Origin: Bacteroidota bacterium
GTDB lineage: Bacteria; Chlamydiota; Chlamydiia; Chlamydiales; FEN-1388
NCBI GenBank assembly: GCA_013285825.1
Contig: JABDGV010000007.1
Location: forward strand, 1 to 64,000
Length of the DNA: 64,000 nucleotides
Direction of reading: 5' to 3'
Shown here one piece after another: positions 7,666 to 15,783 of this stretch. The stretch's first letter is position 1. Every line of letters starts with the position of its first letter. A program made the position numbers and the translations under genes. Under the pieces are notes generated by a model. The model was not told where the DNA came from, did not search any database, and saw only the letters and a list, made by a program, of their open reading frames with translations.

Positions 7666-8565
7666 TTACTTTATGTACGTTTTAACATCGTCGTTTGGTT
7701 TTTGGGCTACTGTTAGAACGGCATCTGGAAAAAAGAACTCTAAAATTTCTTTAGCATTTTTTCCATTTTGAGAAAGCTTTACAACCTCTTCATGCGGTAC
7801 TGCAGAGAGAATTTCAGTAACCTGATCATCTCCTCCAGCTTTTGTTAAAGGGCCGACATCTTTTCCAATAAGAACAAGCTTGCGTGTACCCTTGATTGCA
7901 TCTTGAAACGCTTTATCGCGTCTCATAACGCTCTTGCCATGATAGCCAAACGCGGAGGCTTTAGCATCCCAAAAGGTGTTCTTAGGGCTAATTGCAGCAG
8001 CAAGGCCTTTTGTTCGAAATGCGATCGCATACGCGGCTAAAGTTTCTTTCGTATCATGAAACTTTGGAAGAAGTGTGCAGCTTAAAAGAGAAGATGTAAG
8101 GTCTTCAAGGGATAATGAATTTACAGCTGCGAGCTTATCGCCAACTTGGTAGCAGAGCAAAATGCCTGGATACTCGACACCGTTGACACGAATGGGAGTC
8201 TCTGGACTGTCGGGAACAATCATCATTTGAAATATGCCTGGAAACTCCGTTCCCCATTTAAGACCTTCAGGGGATGGCATCATGGCATATGAAGAATTTA
8301 AGAAAGAGGCTTCAAGCTTCTTCCCATTTTTTGGATTGTAAATGTTGTGTGAACCTGCAACTTCTACATCCATAGATTCTTGATTTGCAAGAAGAAGAAT
8401 ACGCACAGATGGCTCTTCAGGAAGGCCGCGAATACGCGCTAAACGCTCTATTGCTCCTTCATCCTGATTCATCTGGGTTTGGTTCATCTGGTTTGCATCT
8501 TCAGCAACGCTTACGCTGTTCAAAAAGCAGCCAAAAGTAATAAGTGTAAGCCCTAGGTGCTTCAT
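7666..8565 (-). CDS. SpoIID-type peptidoglycan protein, exported
   Basis: 299 residues with a signal peptide (MKHLGLTLITFGCFLNSVSVA). Residues about 165-235 carry the SpoIID/LytB-type pattern: ETLAAYAIAFRTKGL, then a region with FGYHG and AFQDAIKGTRKLVLIG. SpoIID proteins act on peptidoglycan glycan strands during engulfment in Bacillus, and chlamydial members are linked to remodelling of the division-site peptidoglycan ring. The start overlaps the ruvB stop by 4 bp (ATGA), and ruvB followed by a conserved exported protein is also the arrangement in Chlamydia. Family identification rests on this short motif plus context; catalytic residues were not confirmed. Confidence 0.68.
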   Translation of the reverse strand: MKHLGLTLITFGCFLNSVSVAEDANQMNQTQMNQDEGAIERLARIRGLPEEPSVRILLLANQESMDVEVAGSHNIYNPKNGKKLEASFLNSSYAMMPSPEGLKWGTEFPGIFQMMIVPDSPETPIRVNGVEYPGILLCYQVGDKLAAVNSLSLEDLTSSLLSCTLLPKFHDTKETLAAYAIAFRTKGLAAAISPKNTFWDAKASAFGYHGKSVMRRDKAFQDAIKGTRKLVLIGKDVGPLTKAGGDDQVTEILSAVPHEEVVKLSQNGKNAKEILEFFFPDAVLTVAQKPNDDVKTYIK

Positions 8566-9554
8566 GAATTCCTCCTAATATGCCGTTTCCCATTTGGGGT
8601 AATCTCTCGACCTCGAGGCGTTCTTTGCATAAAACCCAAACCGATTAAATAGGGTTCATACACCTCTTCCAGGGTATGCGACTCTTCACCCACAGCAATT
8701 GCTAGGGTTTGAAGCCCAACAGGACCTCCGGAAAACCTCGTCTCGATAGTCTCGAGGATCTTTATATCCATTTCATCTAGGCCAACATGATCAATAGTGA
8801 GCATATTCAATGCTTCTTTTGCATGCGGCAGAGTTACAATACCTTCCGATCGAATTGAACAAAAGTCTCGAATCCATCGAATTAAATTATTTGCAATTCT
8901 TGGAGTCCCTCGACTCCTGCGAGCAACTTCCATTGCTGTCTCTAAATCCAGAGAGAGTCCAAATATTTTGCCGCTTCGAATAACAATTTTGCACAAAGTT
9001 TCAATTGGGTAGAGATCGAGCCTTGTTGAAAAGCCAAAGCGGGAACGAAAGGGGGCAGAGAGAAGACCAAGCCGAGTCGTTGCTCCCACAAGCGTAAAAG
9101 GATTGAGCGGAAGTCGCACGCTTCTGGCATTTGTCGAAGAGTCTACGACGATATCAAGTACAAAATCTTCTAGAGCTGAATAGAGATATTCTTCAACTGA
9201 ACGATTCAAACGATGAATTTCATCTATAAGGAAGATATCCCCTTTTTGCAAACTATTGAGTATGCCTGCGAGATCCGAGGGTTTTTCAATAGCGGGACCA
9301 GAGGTTGCAACGAGGTTTGTTCCCATAGAATCGGCAATAATATGAGAAAGCGTCGTTTTCCCAAGTCCTGGAGGGCCGCAAAAAAGACAGTGCGAAAGAA
9401 CATCGCCCCGTTTTTTTGCTGCCTGGATGAGGATTTTGAGCTGCTCGCAGACGGTTTCCTGGCCCATAAAATCGGAAAGCACTTTGGGGCGCAAGGGAGA
9501 CTCAAACTGCTCATCTTTTACCGCCAGTGCTGACTCTACAAACTTTTGGGACAT
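8562..9554 (-). CDS. ruvB: Holliday junction branch migration DNA helicase RuvB
   Basis: 330 residues, the normal RuvB length. Visible elements: PxxLxDFMGQ near the N-terminus, Walker A GPPGLGKTT (about residue 61), Walker B IFLIDEIHRL, sensor 1 GATTRLG with arginine finger region FRSRFGF, and the C-terminal winged-helix signature GGPVGLQTLA...EEVYEPYLIGLGFMQRTPRGR. RuvB hexamers pump DNA through Holliday junctions bound by RuvA. Translationally coupled to the downstream SpoIID-type gene by a 4-bp overlap. ruvA and ruvC are not in the window. Confidence 0.98.
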   Translation of the reverse strand: MSQKFVESALAVKDEQFESPLRPKVLSDFMGQETVCEQLKILIQAAKKRGDVLSHCLFCGPPGLGKTTLSHIIADSMGTNLVATSGPAIEKPSDLAGILNSLQKGDIFLIDEIHRLNRSVEEYLYSALEDFVLDIVVDSSTNARSVRLPLNPFTLVGATTRLGLLSAPFRSRFGFSTRLDLYPIETLCKIVIRSGKIFGLSLDLETAMEVARRSRGTPRIANNLIRWIRDFCSIRSEGIVTLPHAKEALNMLTIDHVGLDEMDIKILETIETRFSGGPVGLQTLAIAVGEESHTLEEVYEPYLIGLGFMQRTPRGREITPNGKRHIRRNS

Positions 9555-9806
9555 GAATACTCAAATTCAGTTAAGAGCCCGGAGCATAAAACTATACCCA
9601 TTATGGTTCAAGAGTTGGATGTCTTTAACTATACGTGTCCGTGCCAGAAAAAAAATTTCTGCTCGCATCTTTGCAAAAACTTAATCTTATTTATCCACGA
9701 CTAAACCGTGATCCCAATTTATGTATCTAGGGAGTCGCTCTTTCGCCTGCTAGCCGAAAACAAACCCAAACCGTATATTCCAATCGACAACATCTGGAGT
9801 TTACTC

Positions 9807-10454
9807 ATGGTGCATATACCAATCATCTCAGATATCTATAATTTATTCACTGGCAGCAAACCTACAGAACAACCCCCTCAAGCTGAACCTGGCCAGCCAC
9901 CTAATGTTGAAGCTACAGTATCCCCCACCGATGCTACTGTTACTAAAGAAGTGCCGCATGCCCCACATCGTCAAATTCCAAAGCCTCCTCCTGCCAAAGC
10001 ATCATTAGACCACCATATGGTCCATTTTGTTAAACATTCAGAAGCATCTCTTACAAACCAGATGGAAGGCTTATACCAGAAAATCGAGGGAAGAACAGGG
10101 AAGATAGAATTGGCCGATAAGCTCATACGTCAGATGAGGCAAGCTCGTAATGACAAGGACATGAGCTGCGATCTTTCTGCGAATGCAGAAGCTAAAGCGA
10201 ACATGAAAGCTTTGAAAGATGCAGGATTTGAAATAGATTTAAACGTAACCAAATTTACTCGGGAAAAGTGCGATGACTGTATTAAGTCCTTAGAGAACTT
10301 CTCACAAAGCGAACACCATCACATCAACTTTGACAGGATCAAGATCGAGAAGCTCCTCAACCACTTAAACCATGCCTATAAGGTCGCCGCCTCTCATGAG
10401 AAAAACTCTCATAACACAAAACGAACGATCTCTGGGAATATGGCAGGGCGATAG
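9807..10454 (+). CDS. Unknown protein at the head of a type III translocon-like operon
   Basis: I start at ATG 9807 because GGAG lies 7 bp upstream; the longer frame to GTG 9708 (33 more residues) has no ribosome-binding site. The 215-residue product has a Pro/Thr-rich, probably disordered stretch (residues about 20-75), then a helical region with a cluster of Cys and His (CDDC, EHHH) and ends ISGNMAGR. It is followed after 5 bp by a SycD/LcrH-type chaperone and two translocator-like genes. In Yersinia and Pseudomonas the gene before the chaperone encodes the needle-tip protein (LcrV/PcrV), so a tip or regulatory role is an inference from position only; no sequence match was recognised. Confidence 0.65.
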   Translation: MVHIPIISDIYNLFTGSKPTEQPPQAEPGQPPNVEATVSPTDATVTKEVPHAPHRQIPKPPPAKASLDHHMVHFVKHSEASLTNQMEGLYQKIEGRTGKIELADKLIRQMRQARNDKDMSCDLSANAEAKANMKALKDAGFEIDLNVTKFTREKCDDCIKSLENFSQSEHHHINFDRIKIEKLLNHLNHAYKVAASHEKNSHNTKRTISGNMAGR

Positions 10455-10459
10455 CACAT

Positions 10460-10837
10460 ATGTTACTTGAAGAACAAAAGCTCTACGAATCTGGTTTTTC
10501 TCATTATGGATCAGGCCTCTACAGTCATGCTGAAGAGATTTTTCTAGCCCTGTGTATGAAAGATCCGCTCAATCATCTTAACTGGTACAGCTTAGGATCT
10601 TCGCAATTCATGCTAAATGAATATCACAAGGCGTGCCAATCCCTTTCTATCGCACATACATTAAACTCTTCCCATGTAGAAACCAGGGTCTTACTTGCCG
10701 AAACGTATCTCTTGTTGAATATGATCTCAGATGCTGAGGAAATTCTTGCTCCCATAAAAAAGAGAAAAGATTTATCACCATATCTTGAGAAAAAATGTGA
10801 ATGGCTGCAATTTAAGTTAAGCGAGTTATCAATATGA
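10460..10837 (+). CDS. SycD/LcrH-type TPR chaperone of type III secretion translocators
   Basis: 125 residues made of about three tetratricopeptide repeats: LYESGFSHYGSGLYSHAEEIF, NWYSLGSSQFMLNEYHKACQ and ETRVLLAETYLLLNMISDAEE. The pattern, including a leading YxxGFxxYxSGxYxxAxxxFxALCxxDP, closely follows class II chaperones LcrH/SycD/IpgC, which hold the two hydrophobic translocator proteins before secretion. It lies directly in front of two genes whose products look like those clients, with a 4-bp overlap to the next gene. It is shorter than typical class II chaperones (about 160 residues), lacking the N-terminal extension. Confident as a TPR chaperone-like protein; partner assignment is from context. 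Confidence 0.8.
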   Translation: MLLEEQKLYESGFSHYGSGLYSHAEEIFLALCMKDPLNHLNWYSLGSSQFMLNEYHKACQSLSIAHTLNSSHVETRVLLAETYLLLNMISDAEEILAPIKKRKDLSPYLEKKCEWLQFKLSELSI

Positions 10838-11742
10838 CAGAATCTATCACTAGCGGACATCTAAGCCTTGTACGCAGAAGACAACTCGAAGAGATAGCTG
10901 CGACGGCCATTGCACAACCTTACCAAATTCAACCCATTGAACCTATATCTCTAGGATGCCCAATTATTCCAGGGATAAAGATTGATCCAACTCAGCGTCC
11001 CAAGCTTATTTCCCCCGAAAACTATTCCAAAGAGGCAGAAAAAACTCCCCATCAAAAACTCATTGATCTTGCCAAAATGCTCTATCAGCTAGAAGCTAAA
11101 GGACTTTTGAGGAAAGAAGAGCTCTTTATTCAGGTTAAGGAGTACATGAAGATAACCGAACAAGAGCATGCACAAATAAGTAAAAGCCAAAATACAAATT
11201 CAACTTTCCGTTGGTTTACCGACAAGATCTCAGCACTGCTTGAAAGCTTTGGCTTAATCGCTGCAGGTGTTTTTTCAATTGTTGCCACAGGCAACATACC
11301 CATTGGTGTCGCAGCAACGATCTTTGGCGGGTTATTGCTTGTCGAAACACTCTTCGATAATGTCATGAAAAAACAGGTAGCTGCCTTATTGCAAAAGATG
11401 ACCCATGAAAAAGAAGAGGCGTGGGTGTATCGGCTCCAACTCGTCTGTTCAGCTATTGTCCTTGGACTCGGGTTTGCAGCAACTCCCTCATACGCCTTTG
11501 AGCTCGCTAAGAACGTATCTGCTGCCGCACTCACTTCTGTTCGGACAGGGCTTGATTGGAAACAAGAGGGCTACTTACAGAAAAAACTGCATGCAGACAA
11601 TAACCTTCAAGATAGTCAAAAGTTTGTAAAGCTTTTGACCGATGTGCTTTCGAAAGGGAGCAAAAACCAAGCGTCGCTGGCACAAGCAGCGTACGAGGTG
11701 GCGAAGAACCAAAGACAAACTGCACAAATGCTTCAAGTGTAA
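10834..11742 (+). CDS. Putative type III translocator with two membrane segments (YopB/CopB-like)
   Basis: 302 residues, starting inside the chaperone stop codon (ATGA). A polar N-terminal third with coil-forming stretches is followed by two hydrophobic regions, about 138-172 (ESFGLIAAGVFSIVATGN...GGLLLVETLF) and about 202-222 (LVCSAIVLGLGFAATPSYAF), separated by a charged helical segment, and a C-terminal amphipathic helix region rich in Gln and Lys. This layout and its place after a SycD-type chaperone match YopB/IpaB/CopB translocators, though it is shorter than those (about 400-500 residues). No primary-sequence signature was recognised, so the name rests on topology and operon order. Confidence 0.65.
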   Translation: MTESITSGHLSLVRRRQLEEIAATAIAQPYQIQPIEPISLGCPIIPGIKIDPTQRPKLISPENYSKEAEKTPHQKLIDLAKMLYQLEAKGLLRKEELFIQVKEYMKITEQEHAQISKSQNTNSTFRWFTDKISALLESFGLIAAGVFSIVATGNIPIGVAATIFGGLLLVETLFDNVMKKQVAALLQKMTHEKEEAWVYRLQLVCSAIVLGLGFAATPSYAFELAKNVSAAALTSVRTGLDWKQEGYLQKKLHADNNLQDSQKFVKLLTDVLSKGSKNQASLAQAAYEVAKNQRQTAQMLQV

Positions 11743-11759
11743 CCTTAAGGAGATAACCA

Positions 11760-12302
11760 ATGAGTATGCTAGTAGAGAGACAAGCGGGAATCCCGATCGT
11801 AGATCCCAGCACATTCGAACAACCTACCTTCCACAGCCGCGCTAAAGGGTTTGAAGATCGGATCATGGAACTTTCGTTCAGGATCACAGCACTTATGAAG
11901 GACCTTCAAAGGCTTTCAGAAGAGCAAAACCGTGATATGCACAGAAATAGCTTTGATGAGCACTCCAGAACCTATAACACAAAGAAAAAAATTGCCTGTG
12001 ATTTTGGTTCCATCCTAGCACCGGCTCTCAAAATAATTGCCCCTCTTATTCCAAAAGTAGGACCTGCTATAGGCGGTATCTGTGATGTCTCAGAGAAAGG
12101 CTTTAACGTAGGCTCTTCGATCTGCCGCGACCACGACCTTCGCTATCGCGAAACCCATAAACTTGATAGCGAAACCGGCAAAGCCGACAGCGAGCGTGCA
12201 AGCAACAAACAAAACACCTTAGATCAAGAACAGCACGAGATCCTCGAAGCACTCAGAAGAATGCACGAGCAGGAAAACAAAACCAAAGAAGCAATGACTT
12301 GA
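11760..12302 (+). CDS. Putative small translocator partner (YopD/CopD-like)
   Basis: 180 residues preceded by a clear ribosome-binding site (AAGGAGATAACC). An N-terminal coiled coil (about 30-60, ELSFRITALMKDLQRLSEEQ) is followed by one hydrophobic, Gly/Pro-containing segment (about 80-110, SILAPALKIIAPLIPKVGPAIGG) and a strongly charged helical tail (about 125-178). YopD-type translocators have one membrane segment plus an amphipathic C-terminal helix and are encoded right after the YopB-type gene. The small size and Cys residues flanking the hydrophobic part are unusual. Function inferred from operon position. Confidence 0.6.
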   Translation: MSMLVERQAGIPIVDPSTFEQPTFHSRAKGFEDRIMELSFRITALMKDLQRLSEEQNRDMHRNSFDEHSRTYNTKKKIACDFGSILAPALKIIAPLIPKVGPAIGGICDVSEKGFNVGSSICRDHDLRYRETHKLDSETGKADSERASNKQNTLDQEQHEILEALRRMHEQENKTKEAMT

Positions 12303-12329
12303 AAAGTTCAAAGTCATAAAGACGAATAC

Positions 12330-12360
12330 TCCCACAATTCCTTACTAGGGATTGTGGGAT
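12330..12360 (+). terminator. Hairpin after the translocon-like operon
   Basis: TCCCACAATTCC pairs with GGGATTGTGGGA across a short loop, 27 bp after the stop at 12302. No T-tract follows, so it may be an end-of-transcript stabiliser and not a classic terminator. Confidence 0.5.
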
Positions 12361-12412
12361 TCACACCAACAGAAAATCTACTATTTAAATTTCATACGTG
12401 GTGTCAATTTTT

Positions 12413-12443
12413 ACATGACTTTGTACATAAGTCTATGTATAAT
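12413..12443 (+). promoter_or_regulatory. hicAB promoter with overlapping palindromic operator
   Basis: A perfect -10 hexamer TATAAT (12438-12443) lies 14 bp before the hicA start. Over it sit two nested inverted repeats: TACATA-AGTC-TATGTA (12424-12439) and GACTT...AAGTC around TGTACAT (12417-12433). No good -35 at normal spacing is seen. HicB proteins with a DNA-binding domain repress their own operon through palindromes at the promoter, so this is the likely operator. Confidence 0.55.
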
Positions 12444-12457
12444 AATGGTAATGAGAG

Positions 12458-12667
12458 ATGAAGAAGAGGGACCTTGAAAAACGTTTGTCCAAATGTGGTT
12501 GGTATTTTTATCGACATGGTGGCAACCACGATGTTTGGACTAATGGCCAGATCTTTGAGTCTGTACCTAGACATAGCGAAATCAACGAGAACTTAGGACG
12601 AAAGATCCTCCGAAAGGCCGAGGCAAACCCTTCGATAAGTGAAGAGAACAAGAGTCAAGGAGAGTAA
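12458..12667 (+). CDS. hicA: HicA-type mRNA interferase toxin
   Basis: 69 residues with the dsRNA-binding-like HicA fold pattern: MKKRDLEKRLSKCGWYF near the start and GGNHDVWTNG, in which His24 is the expected catalytic histidine, followed by VPRHSEINENLGRKILRKA. HicA cleaves mRNA when released from HicB. The hicB gene follows 3 bp after the stop. Slightly longer than many HicA proteins (about 60 residues) through a polar tail. Confidence 0.92.
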   Translation: MKKRDLEKRLSKCGWYFYRHGGNHDVWTNGQIFESVPRHSEINENLGRKILRKAEANPSISEENKSQGE

Positions 12668-12670
12668 ATT

Positions 12671-13102
12671 ATGGAACTCGAAGGAAGAGTTTGGAAAAGT
12701 AAACAACAATGGCTTGTCGAGGTGCCTTCCTTAGATATCATGACGCAAGGTGAATCATACGAAGAAGCATTAGAAATGATAAAAGATGCTCTTATTGAGC
12801 TCGTCCGATGTTATTTTCCGACAAAAGCTGGAAAAGATTTTGATGTGAAGGTGCATGACTACAAAAAAGGAGTGATCGGTATCACTACAACTGATAATAA
12901 ACTTCTCCTTGCCCTCTCATTGAGAAGACAGCGTGAAAAAAGCCAGACAACTATACGAGAAGCCTCAGAGCGATTAGGTGCAAAATCCCCAAACGCCTAT
13001 GCTCAATATGAGAAGGGAAAAATTAGAATTTCCCTGGAACAATATGAAAAGCTATTACATGCAGCAAATCCCTTTCAACATACCTTGCTTAGAGTTATTT
13101 GA
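12671..13102 (+). CDS. hicB: HicB-type antitoxin with C-terminal DNA-binding domain
   Basis: 143 residues, with ribosome-binding site GGAGAG inside the end of hicA. Residues 1-60 form the degenerate RNase H-like HicB fold (WLVEVPSLDIMTQGESYEEALEMIKDALIELV). Residues about 80-135 form a helix-turn-helix of XRE type (LSLRRQREKSQTTIREASERLGAKSPNAYAQYEKGK). The first part neutralises HicA and the second would bind the operator at 12413-12443. The pair is a self-contained type II toxin-antitoxin module between the translocon-like operon and a decayed gene, typical of a mobile insertion site. Confidence 0.9.
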   Translation: MELEGRVWKSKQQWLVEVPSLDIMTQGESYEEALEMIKDALIELVRCYFPTKAGKDFDVKVHDYKKGVIGITTTDNKLLLALSLRRQREKSQTTIREASERLGAKSPNAYAQYEKGKIRISLEQYEKLLHAANPFQHTLLRVI

Positions 13103-13175
13103 CTGACTGTTTGCAGCAGAATTCTCAAGGCAAATTGAATGTATAAGTCGTAAGTTAGGTTGAAGTCACAAAAAA

Positions 13176-13410
13176 TTACTGCAAGTTCTTTTGAATATTC
13201 TCAAGAAACGCATATTCATTATTTTTTGTAGCCAATTCGGATATAAGTTTCTTCGCAGAAGTGTTTAACTTAAATCAAGAACTTTATTCTTAACTAAGGA
13301 GCCTTTCAGTCCCTCATTTTTTAAAAATCCCTGAATCTGACTTACGGTAATGGTAAACTTCTGTTCCCCTGCTCCACCAACTGTCACAACCACCCCCGAT
13401 TCACATCAAA
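13176..13410 (-). pseudogene. Probable decayed fragment of a protein-coding gene
   Basis: The 326-bp gap 13103-13428 lacks an intact gene, but the minus strand shows three short coding-like pieces in successive frames: AFDVNRG (13393-13410 and just above), then VVVTVGGAGEQKFTITVSQ up to VLDLS-stop, then NTSAKKLISELATKNNEYAF up to a stop at 13176-13178. Two single-base frame changes, one at a run of G, would join them into one continuous reading. It lies directly behind the methyltransferase stop. No homologue was recognised, so this is a suggestion from composition and reading-frame continuity only. Confidence 0.35.
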
Positions 13411-13428
13411 AGCTACTATATCAGAAAA

Positions 13429-14073
13429 TTATTTAACAGTTTTCAAACGCTGAATATACCCCACTGTCTCTCCCCACACAAAACGGAGATTGCAAGTAGC
13501 AACTAATTCAAACTGCTCTGGCAGATACTCTCCAAACCAGAAACTGACTGTCACAATATATGCTTTCGTTTGGGATCGTATCATTCGCTTTCCAAAGTGG
13601 TGGAGCTCATCATCAGATAAGTGAAGGATGAAAAAATAGATTAGATCAAAAGAGAAGTCCTTAATCTCAAAACAGGATTGTTCTTTAAATGTTGCTGGGA
13701 CGTTCCAACGGTGAGCAATTTTTTGAGCTCTCTTGATAAACAAGCTATTGATGTCCATTCCAGTAACATCAAAACCTTTGACCATTTGCAGCCAAAAGGC
13801 AAGACGGCCGCGTCCACAACCAATATCAAGCACTTTTGATGATGCCTTCAGGTAAGTAAGTTTTAAAATAGTGTCCATCTCACGAAAGGGAGTCTCTCCA
13901 TAGGGGCCGCTCTCGGGATATGCATTTCGGGCAATGCTGTAGGGGCTTTTAAAAAAGTAGGAGAGCAAAAGATTGGTATCTACGAGAGCAAATTTAGGAT
14001 TAAGCAGATAGTAGAAAAAGATATTTCGCAGCCAGTCAAAGAGGTTAAAAAGCCGCACCCAGAGAAAGAGCAT
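13429..14073 (-). CDS. Class I SAM-dependent methyltransferase
   Basis: 214 residues. SAM-binding motif I is VLDIGCGRGRLAFWL (around residue 75), with the acidic residue of motif II in FDVTGMDIN and motif IV as FDLIYFFILHL. The first 45 residues are hydrophobic and aromatic (LFLWVRLFNLFDWLRNIFFYYLL) and may associate with the membrane. Substrate cannot be told from sequence. The gene stands alone, divergent from the multi-TM gene at 14142 with about 70 bp between starts. Confidence 0.8.
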   Translation of the reverse strand: MLFLWVRLFNLFDWLRNIFFYYLLNPKFALVDTNLLLSYFFKSPYSIARNAYPESGPYGETPFREMDTILKLTYLKASSKVLDIGCGRGRLAFWLQMVKGFDVTGMDINSLFIKRAQKIAHRWNVPATFKEQSCFEIKDFSFDLIYFFILHLSDDELHHFGKRMIRSQTKAYIVTVSFWFGEYLPEQFELVATCNLRFVWGETVGYIQRLKTVK

Positions 14074-14141
14074 CCCGTCATCCTCACATTCATTTGCATA
14101 TTTTTACTCTCAGCCTTAGATTAAAAAAAACAACATTACAT

Positions 14142-15248
14142 ATGATCACTCCATTAGACAGCTCTGGAAAACCTCCTCCAATAGATCCCTTCAAAGAGAA
14201 AAAAGTTCGCGATGTCGAAGAGAAGGCGCATGAAGTTGGTAAAAAAGCAATTTCCATCAAGCAAGAGGTCAAAGAGAGCTACAATACATCTAAAATGCTG
14301 GGCAAGTTTAATGCTATCCAGGGTGGATTGACAGTCGTTCAGCAAATATTGGTTATTAGCAGAACCCCAATGCTTGCAAGTGCAGGGTTTGGATTTGGCT
14401 TAATTGGATTTGCGCTTGGCGTTCCTTTAGGAATCAGCGTTTTCGTCAAATCGATTACTACATGCAAGAATTTGGTCTCTGTCCAGGTGCAACTCAATCG
14501 AGCTCAAAAAACGGGCAATAAAACAGCAATAGCAGAGCTCGAAATAGCGAAGCAGAACCTTCAAAAAGCGCTCTTTGGCACACTTAAATCGTATCCCCCT
14601 ATTCTATTAAGCATTGCAACAGGCGCAATAGACATCAGCGCAGCCTCATGGAGTCTTGCTCATACAGTTGCGCCGGTCGCCCTAGCTTCGATAAGCCTCG
14701 CAGCTCAAGCGCTCGGATGTGCTGCTGGAGGTGTTACGGCTCTTATTGGTCTTGTTAAAACAGGTCTTGGCATTCATCGTCTCGTCACGACACAAAAAGA
14801 GATAAATAACCTTCAACTAAAACTTGACCATTTAGAGAATGATACTCATGCGAGCGAAGTTGATAAAACTCTCCTCACAAATGCTCTCGAAGTAAAGCAG
14901 AAGCAGCTGAAAAATGAACGAATACGGGCATTTTTAAAGGTTGCAGCCGGTATCCTTATCACCACCGCTGGAGTCCTTGCTATAGCCGCCGCGTGCTCAA
15001 CAGGCTGGGGTGCTTTAGCTTTAGCTCTTGTTGGTGTTGGAGCAACGGTAACTGTTATTGGGGTATCAATACTCTCTACCTATCTCAAAAATAAAGCCAA
15101 AAAAATGAGGTCCGAAGTTGCAGAAATCCCCACTCAGCTTACGATTGAACAGCAACAACTGTATGCCCAGTACCTTCACTGTAAACCCGATGAAGCACTG
15201 AACGTATTGAATTCGTTTCTTAAAAAACAGGAAATAGCTAAGGTATAA
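14142..15248 (+). CDS. Multi-pass membrane protein, candidate inclusion-membrane or secreted protein
   Basis: I use ATG 14142 over the upstream TTG at 14094. The 368-residue product starts with a polar, Pro-rich segment, a coiled stretch, and then three long hydrophobic blocks: LASAGFGFGLIGFALGVPLGISVF; a bilobed stretch from PPILLSIATGAI through SISLAAQALGCAAGGVTALIGLV; and AAGILITTAGVLAIAAACSTGWGALALALVGVGATV. Charged coils separate them. Paired hydrophobic hairpins after a polar N-terminus without signal peptide are the hallmark of chlamydial Inc proteins, but a plain membrane protein is also possible. The next gene, 19 bp on, looks like a chaperone. Confidence 0.65.
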   Translation: MITPLDSSGKPPPIDPFKEKKVRDVEEKAHEVGKKAISIKQEVKESYNTSKMLGKFNAIQGGLTVVQQILVISRTPMLASAGFGFGLIGFALGVPLGISVFVKSITTCKNLVSVQVQLNRAQKTGNKTAIAELEIAKQNLQKALFGTLKSYPPILLSIATGAIDISAASWSLAHTVAPVALASISLAAQALGCAAGGVTALIGLVKTGLGIHRLVTTQKEINNLQLKLDHLENDTHASEVDKTLLTNALEVKQKQLKNERIRAFLKVAAGILITTAGVLAIAAACSTGWGALALALVGVGATVTVIGVSILSTYLKNKAKKMRSEVAEIPTQLTIEQQQLYAQYLHCKPDEALNVLNSFLKKQEIAKV

Positions 15249-15267
15249 CGAAAAAATCGGAGTATAC

Positions 15268-15783
15268 ATGATTCCCCTAACACTCGAAGCAATCTCAGAG
15301 AGCCTGAAAAAAGTAGGCTTTCAAACTCGCCTTCAAAAGAAGAGCAAAGAATTTCCTGCTGATATTCTCTTAGTGCCTGTGGGAATGGATGATGAACAAA
15401 AGACTTTTGTCTTACAGATCCAGCATTCGACCCAAGATCTCTCAATTAATATTGGAAAACCTGAAGAAGCAAAAAAGCAGCCACTCACCTTTATCACTTT
15501 CCTGCTCGGTTTCCCCTACGAAATCCCTGAAAAGCTCTCCCAAGATGTGATGAGAATGCTTTTTATCGCAAATAAAGCGCTTCCTCTCCAAGGTTTGGGA
15601 TACTCAGAGCCTGAAAAATCGGCCTACTTTCTCTTCACCTATCCAAATAACGAAGAAAAAATTTCAGAGGCGACTCTCTATGGAATTCTGGGAAGCATCG
15701 GCTTTGTCGTCGATAACGTAGCACCTATGATCCGCGACTTAAGTACGAACAGAACAACTGTTGCTAAACTGCTCGCTGATTAA
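15268..15783 (+). CDS. Small acidic protein, possible type III chaperone (YbjN/CesT-like)
   Basis: 171 residues, ribosome-binding site AATCGGAG. Alternating helices and strands (ISESLKKVGFQTRLQ, ADILLVPVGMD, TFVLQIQHS, MRMLFIANKALPLQGLGYSE, YFLFTYPN, LYGILGSIGFVVDNVAPMI) resemble the YbjN/class I chaperone fold. A protein of this kind behind a membrane/effector-like gene suggests a cognate chaperone. It also occupies the place of a conserved hypothetical gene between lpxD and pdhA in Chlamydia. Function is inferred. Confidence 0.6.
   Translation: MIPLTLEAISESLKKVGFQTRLQKKSKEFPADILLVPVGMDDEQKTFVLQIQHSTQDLSINIGKPEEAKKQPLTFITFLLGFPYEIPEKLSQDVMRMLFIANKALPLQGLGYSEPEKSAYFLFTYPNNEEKISEATLYGILGSIGFVVDNVAPMIRDLSTNRTTVAKLLAD

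Noticed and set aside
9708..9806. Longer N-terminus of the first translocon-operon gene from GTG 9708
   Set aside because: No ribosome-binding site at 9708, but a good GGAG before ATG 9807.
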